Shown here one piece after another: positions 59,240 to 64,000 of a DNA stretch of 64,000 nucleotides; positions within the stretch are counted from its first letter, which is position 1; every line of letters starts with the position of its first letter. A program made the position numbers and the translations under genes. Source of the DNA: Phymatolithon calcareum (taxonomy: Eukaryota > Rhodophyta > Florideophyceae > Hapalidiales); the NCBI GenBank assembly GCA_977006965.1, contig OZ345353.1, forward strand, positions 4,340,001 to 4,404,000, given 5' to 3'. Under the pieces are notes generated by a model. That model did no database searches. It had not been told where the DNA came from and saw only the letters and a program-made list of their open reading frames with translations.

Positions 59240-61002
59240 TGAGTGCACCGTAGATCGCTTTAGAAACGGGTTGTGCGTTTCAGAATCGCTCGTTCATCCT
59301 CCAAAATGGCAAGGTCTCGAAAAGTTGGGGCGTCATCGTACGTCGATGAGCGGTTAGAACATATCTGGCAATGCTCCATTAACGCTCCACTTCGGCGATT
59401 GACCTAATACTAAAGTCATAACTCACAAAGAAGCCGTTCTTCTGCATGATTTTGCGCTTCTTCGCGAACACTTCTTCAATGTTCACCGGCTTCCGACGTC
59501 ATGACGAACTCGCATCAGGGTGAGTTGCTTCACGCAGGCGTACGACCGCTCGATTTTCTGCTGATGTTAGCGTATATACGTACGCACTTTGAATTTTTTC
59601 GACACCCCCCTCGAATGCCGGGTTGTTCCTGACGGAAGCAGATTTACTGATGTGGTTTAGCCCAAGCCTGCAGTTGTATAGTGGAAAGACTGGATTGTTC
59701 TAAGATGTATCAACAACTTCCACCAGAGTGTCGAGTTCGGCTTGACTTGAAGCCAACGTATAACCACGAATCTGCAATCGCTTAGTAACATGGTTGACTT
59801 TACGAAGCATCGTCCTTCACTTCTTAGCGCATGTGTAAAACGGTAGAGTAGCGTTGATCGGTAACTCGCAATCATCATCAAGGCTCGCCGTGATGAGATC
59901 TTCCCGAGTTCGTTCGAAACGTCGTAACATATCGTATGTTCCAGACCAACGTGTCTCGTTATTCCTGACTGGGCGCAGTTCCGTCAAGTTGCTCATAAGA
60001 GCAGTGCTCATGAGTTTCGATTTCGCAGCCCTCATCGTAACATGAACCGAAGAGATAGCATGACAGAGGTCTGCGTGCTGCTTTATGATCTCCTTGACCT
60101 CCAGGTTCATTTTATGGCTATTGAAGCCAACGAAAGGTACACCGTATATATTTGATACCCGCTGGTTCATGTTTGTGTTGTCACACACCAATGCGACGCA
60201 CTACTCGTCGAAAGTCAAAACCGTAGAATTCGAGTATTATAGAAAACTACTGGAGGTATGCCTCGGTGTTGAATTTGGACGTCTCCTCGTTTGGTTCGTC
60301 ATCAGAAGTGCAATCGTCTTGTACTTGGGCCATAGGTGAGACACCGATGAGAGTTTAGCGGGCCACTGTCGTAGTCGTGCGCGATGATGCAACTAGGACG
60401 GGGATGGCCGAGCAATAAGAAGCAAAAACGCGGACGCAGTGAGTGCTGTGAGAGCTCCAAACGTCGAAGAGCAATACTCCTCGCGTGCCTTTCATCTCCT
60501 CTGCGATTCGCTTTTCTACCACCGCAATCAACTTGAAAATTACTTGCTCCAAAGTTCATTTCGTTACCGGCTTGGCTAAGCGAGAGATACGCCGGCATTC
60601 TGGGTCAGTAACCTCAATGACAGGACGGTTGCGCATGAAAATCCAACGACTATATCCGTAAATTGCCTTCTCTTCATCTGAAACCGCGTCGACTTGAAAA
60701 CGAGAATGGATAGTGTAGACACGCTGTTCCATCGATGTACGCGCTTCTTGGGAAAGTCAAAGCAATACTGTGAACTGCAGGCTTCACGAACGAAGATGGT
60801 GGTACGGATTATAGAATACATTTTTTTCGAAGAAAGAAACATCAAGATAGGCGCACCCGAGCTTGGGGCAAGGGTATTTCGCTAACACACATTGCTTCAT
60901 AGCCCCAGTAGCTCGTACACGCACTGGCTTTGTCTCCCGCCCAACGAAGGTCATGACCGCGATGAGGACATCTTTCGGGCTTGGTTTGGATGTACTCGAC
61001 AT
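59240..61002 (-). pseudogene. Second, more decayed hAT transposase
   Basis: The ATG at 61002 opens a zinc-finger-like start (YPCPKLGC, then NPYHHLR). Frame changes then lead through SDEEKAIYGYSRWIFMRNRP (about 60680-60620), the block IAEEMKGTRGVLLFDVWSSH (about 60510-60450), CDNTNMNQRVSNIYGVPFVG with NSHKMNLEVK (60190-60090) and NNETRWSGTYDMLRRF. The C-terminal block is SIRSIAEVER followed, after a stop, by WSIARYVLTAHRR and LFETLPFWRMNERF (59440-59290). All core hAT blocks are present in order, but at least four frame changes and several stops show it is much older than the copy at 31028. Terminal repeats were not identified. It interrupts a LINE RT relic at its upstream edge. Confidence 0.82.
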
Positions 61003-61310
61003 TCTACAGCTTTCCTTGTCTGACTCAAGAGGGATATTGGCCTGTACTTCCTGGGATCTTCCGTATTCCCTTTCTTATGGATTGGTACGAGCACTGACCT
61101 TCGCCACAACAATGGGATGTAACGGACTCTGGCACAAGCTGACCACAATTCGAATATGATCTCTGAGTTGAGATTCACGTTAGTCTTGAGTATCTCTGCT
61201 TTCACCTCATCGAGACCTGCCGTTCTCTTCACAAGTGCGTTTGCTAGGGCTTCCCTGATCTCTTCCTTCATCTCCTGCGGCACGCGAAAAAAGGTATTTC
61301 TTGCCTCCAA
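61003..61310 (-). pseudogene. LINE reverse transcriptase fragment, truncated by a hAT element
   Basis: About 100 residues on the minus strand read as the start of a LINE RT domain: EIREALANALVKRTAGLDEVKAEIL, LLWRRSVLVPIHKKG and DPRKYRPISLLS. The last is the classic RT-0/1 block (YRPISLLxxxxKxxE) of non-LTR retrotransposons. The text stops being LINE-like where the hAT ATG begins, so the hAT insertion cut it. The first catalytic parts of RT should follow but are not found nearby. Confidence 0.8.
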
Positions 61311-61870
61311 ATGTTAGGAGATGATGTTTTTTTTGAATTTGGAATTTATTAAAGGCCCTCAGTAGCACTCATGAGACTGCAAGGGAGATGCGATTCAGCA
61401 GCTACATGTAGCTTCGATCAGACATTCAAATACTTGTAACCCGGGGTCGTAGCCCTAGCTGCAAAAACCCTCTCCCGTAAAAGGGCGGAGGGAAAAGCTT
61501 GGGGTCCAGTGATCAGATTTCCTCAATTGGCGCCTTGTCTATTCCATGACGTCGTAAAAGACGATAGTGAAGAAAGTAGCTTTTCTAGAGCTTTTTCAGT
61601 GACTTCAATCTCCTCATTGGTCACTAGATATCTTCCGAGGTATTCTTCCAGGTTGGTCATGAGGATTGTTACAGTATCACCGAACTTGTCTGTGAGAAGT
61701 GATGTGCTCATCTGGGAGAACCGACCGAAAGCCCACTTTACCGCTAAAAGAGATGATGGTGTGATGATGGAGGCGATATGCTGTAGTCTTCCCTGGAAGG
61801 GTTGCAGCGCAATGCGAAGCTGCTCTGGTGTCGGTGTGCGCCGGCGTTGATGGCTTCTAAAATAAAAACC
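61311..61870 (-). other. Possible retroposed sequence with A-rich tail
   Basis: On the minus strand an open frame of about 110 codons (61859-61523; TPEQLRIALQPFQGRLQHIA, then LTDKFGDTVTILMTNLEEYL) lies upstream of AATAAA-like sequence and a run of eight A (61331-61338 on plus as T). An open frame, a polyadenylation-like signal and a short A tail suggest retroposition. I do not recognise the protein and found no target duplication. Confidence 0.35.
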
Positions 61871-62378
61871 TACAATTTCCCCCCCTGCTAGAAGACTCGA
61901 GACTCGGAAAGAGAAAAATCTTGTATGACAAACCGGAAGATATCCCGGTCATCCTCACGTTTGCCAAGGTGCGACATCTACAGTTCCCCATAAAAAACGC
62001 AAGCGGTAGGTTCCCTTAAGTGAGCAAGAAGAAAATATCAGATTCATTCGGAATGGCAGCAGAGCACCACCTGAAGACTCTACGCAAGAACCTAACAAAG
62101 TATGAACTGGACTCCAGAGAAATGTTAAGAACGGAAAAGGCATTAGACTCCATACAAAAACCCGAGTACATGCTAGGGACTCAGATAGAATACCAGACAT
62201 AAGAGAAGAGCCGCCCTAGTGAGGGTAGCAACTGAGGAAGACTTGCCCGTATATTCGTATGACTGTGGGGCTTTAAAAAATTGCAATAAAAATTAGAATC
62301 CATACTACTCTAAAGCGTCCCCATAATTGACAGTATGGAAATCGACGATTCCCTGTATTAGGGATAAGGTGATATACT
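61871..62378 (+). other. Coding-like remnants and a dispersed repeat, no intact gene
   Basis: Plus-strand text at about 61920-62015 (LYDKPEDIPVILTFAKVRH) and 62020-62202 (SKKKISDSFGMAAEHHLKTL) reads like protein in two frames. It is followed by sequence resembling 33230-33330. It may be a retroelement C-terminus and tail. Confidence 0.35.
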
Positions 62379-62428
62379 AGCGTTTCATAACTTGTTCATT
62401 CTATAGAATGAACAAGTTATGAAACGCT
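62379..62428. repeat. Perfect 50-bp palindrome, no spacer
   Basis: The arms 62379-62403 and 62404-62428 are exact reverse complements (AGCGTTTCATAACTTGTTCA... meets its mirror at CTA|TAG). It can extrude as a 25-bp hairpin. The flanking bases do not continue the symmetry. Confidence 0.97.
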
Positions 62429-63600
62429 GCTCCCGTACAGTCTTAGGAGCGTTAATGAGGGCGCTCATATAAACTAGACAGTTGCAAATATTGTAAGTTA
62501 CAGTCTTCTTTTCTTAGCAATGTGCTTAACTAACTCAGTCAGCGGTGTCAGTCTCCTTGTTTGCAGATGCCGGCTAAACCCAACAGAATCTTGGGGAAGT
62601 GACAGAAGATCTTTGAATGCAAGCGCAAAGTGTCTCCGTGAACAATCTACCGGGTCCACATCGAGAAGCATTAAGAACTCTAGGAAACAATTTTCGCATT
62701 TTGACGAAAAGTCTAGACTCAATCGTACTTTTGTATACTTTTCTAATGTCGTGCCGGAGCAACTTTATGCGATGTTGATTGTAGGTTTTACTACCAATGG
62801 GATATGTTTTGATATATTTTAAAAGCTCCCGAGGCCTCTCTTCAAGAGTAACAGGGCCGCTTTCGCACGATTTTCAAAGCTAACGTAGTTTTACTATACA
62901 GTGTATCCTTGATTCGTATTTCTCTCCGTTCTAGTGCTCTAGCGAGTCGCTTACATTCATATTCAATTTCAGCACTAATCTTGGATGAAGATAGAATGCT
63001 TTGGAGCGCGACCAGCTAAATCACGGCTGTAACACCAAAGTATGCACCTAGTACTGATTCTCTCCAAAGAGGTGCTCAGTTGAATATCAGCCGTAAGTAT
63101 CGCAACCGTGTCGACCTTTCTCTTACGCGGAGAACCACCGGTAGATTGTTCGAATCAGTTGGTATCTCGAGCGATCTTCCGTCTTCTTCCTTTGCCCATG
63201 ACTCAACTATTTCTTTTCGTCGCCCTTTCTTTGAGACTGAGCCCTCCCCGGCTTTATCGAGAGCTTGCTGCAGATCTTCATATTTCTTGATGAAATCTAG
63301 GTCCTTGGTTGCCTCTTTAATGTCTTCATCTCTCCCAGAATACTCATCTGCCTCATCGAGGCGCTTCTTTTGTCTCACTAGACTAGCAGAGAATCTTTCT
63401 TCTTGATGTTTTCTCCAATGTGGCACCCACTCTGTCCTGGTTTTTCGAGAGTATGAAGGAGGAAGACTCTCTGGAGCCCATGTTGGAAGAAAAGGCTCAT
63501 CGAGCAGACTTTTGGGTCAGGGCGGAAGATGTTGCTAATTAAAGCTTCGGATGTTCGTTGCTCTTAAAACCAGCCCAGCTCCAGAACCGAGACAGTAGTC
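62429..63600 (-). pseudogene. Broken coding-like stretch, unknown (possible LINE part)
   Basis: Minus-strand text from about 63560 reads PESLPPSYSRKTRTEW, then the 116-codon frame 63426-63076 (charged, coiled-coil-like, DEDIKEATKDLDFIKKYEDL, then RRKEIVESWAKEEDG). Next come ISAEIEYECKRLARALERRE (about 62990-62930) and DFSSKCENCFLEFLMLLDVD (62722-62498). It looks like one decayed protein of about 350 residues with several breaks. It lies upstream, on the same strand, of the LINE RT fragment and could be part of the same element, but no diagnostic motif proves that. Confidence 0.35.
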
Positions 63601-64000
63601 ACAAAGACCAAGAAATCGGTAGTTCAAGGTGTGGTTTTCCTCACGCCTATAAAGAAGGAGCACATGTGGTTGCCCTTCAAGGCTCACCGGCGGTCATCGC
63701 CCGTCATAATCCAGTTCTCACGCCCTGAGGAATGGTTCTAGTTTGGACAGCGATTTGCACTTAGGAGCAAAAGCGAAGCCAATATACGCTCATCGACTGG
63801 GCGCCCCAGACAAGGGCTAATTTGGAATCAAGAAAAGTATAAACATATATATTAGCCGTCAGGCAGCACACGGCTGCAACCTAACGAGCACCGAGCGAAC
63901 CGTCAGGCCGACCTAATCGGTCAATTTCATTTGCGAATAGTTTGTTTGTCTCATATTTTCGTTATACAGATATTCCCTAGTTTCTACTCTTGACAAGATC
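63601..64000. other. No gene seen to the window end
   Basis: Mixed-composition DNA with only short frames. No repeat ends were recognised. Confidence 0.35.

Noticed and set aside
1-64000. CRISPR arrays, operons, prophage
   Set aside because: No regularly spaced repeats with unique spacers and no prokaryotic gene organisation. The tandem repeats present have no spacers.

Overview
This is a eukaryotic, repeat-dominated stretch of nuclear DNA. It has no operon structure, no ribosome-binding-site spacing, almost no long intact ORFs, and wall-to-wall decayed transposable elements. The hAT, Ty3/gypsy and pogo-like fragments read most like those I know from oomycetes and red algae. I cannot place the organism further from sequence alone. 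ORFs in the computed translation often open at TTG or GTG, so I moved starts to the first ATG where a gene looked real. Almost all of the gene calls are relics; all hand counts are approximate.

Layout, left to right. 89-1384 (+) is a decayed retrotransposon gag with a CCHC zinc knuckle. 4376-6120 (-) is a dead Ty3/gypsy protease-RT-RNase H stretch. 6864-8256 (+) is a GC-rich, gene-like unit of two overlapping frames, followed by an LTR-like repeat (8303-8721) whose relative at 42148-42532 is a clean solo LTR with a 5-bp target duplication. 9680-10670 (-) is a pogo-like transposase relic next to a 418-bp pogo-type MITE (10822-11239); a second such MITE lies at 20001-20575.

The most gene-like loci are two 509-codon paralogues (17027-18556 and 35289-36818, both +) for an unrecognised multi-span membrane protein. 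Each sits inside a direct segmental duplication of about 4.1-4.2 kb (15830-19881 and 34056-38292). Between them lie a decayed DDE-type transposon gene with a cysteine-rich start and an AT-hook (27664-30715, -) and a complete hAT element (30878-32944) with 8-bp target duplications and a transposase broken by one in-frame stop.

The right half holds a decayed CACTA/TNP2-like transposase (about 43440-47273, +). It is interrupted by an 800-bp hAT-like MITE that carries about 19 same-strand copies of CGGAT. Next comes a 1.6-kb array of the telomere-like heptamer AATAGGG (48898-50505), a 100-N assembly gap, and 1.2 kb of degenerate GGGATTA-type repeats. From 54300 on there are nested relics: a gypsy pol with its catalytic parts deleted, two hAT pieces, LINE endonuclease and RT pieces on opposite strands, and a perfect 50-bp palindrome (62379-62428).

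The genes do not form a pathway. The biology here is genome dynamics: repeated insertion, nesting, decay and segmental duplication, with one duplicated host-like gene that has stayed open in both copies.
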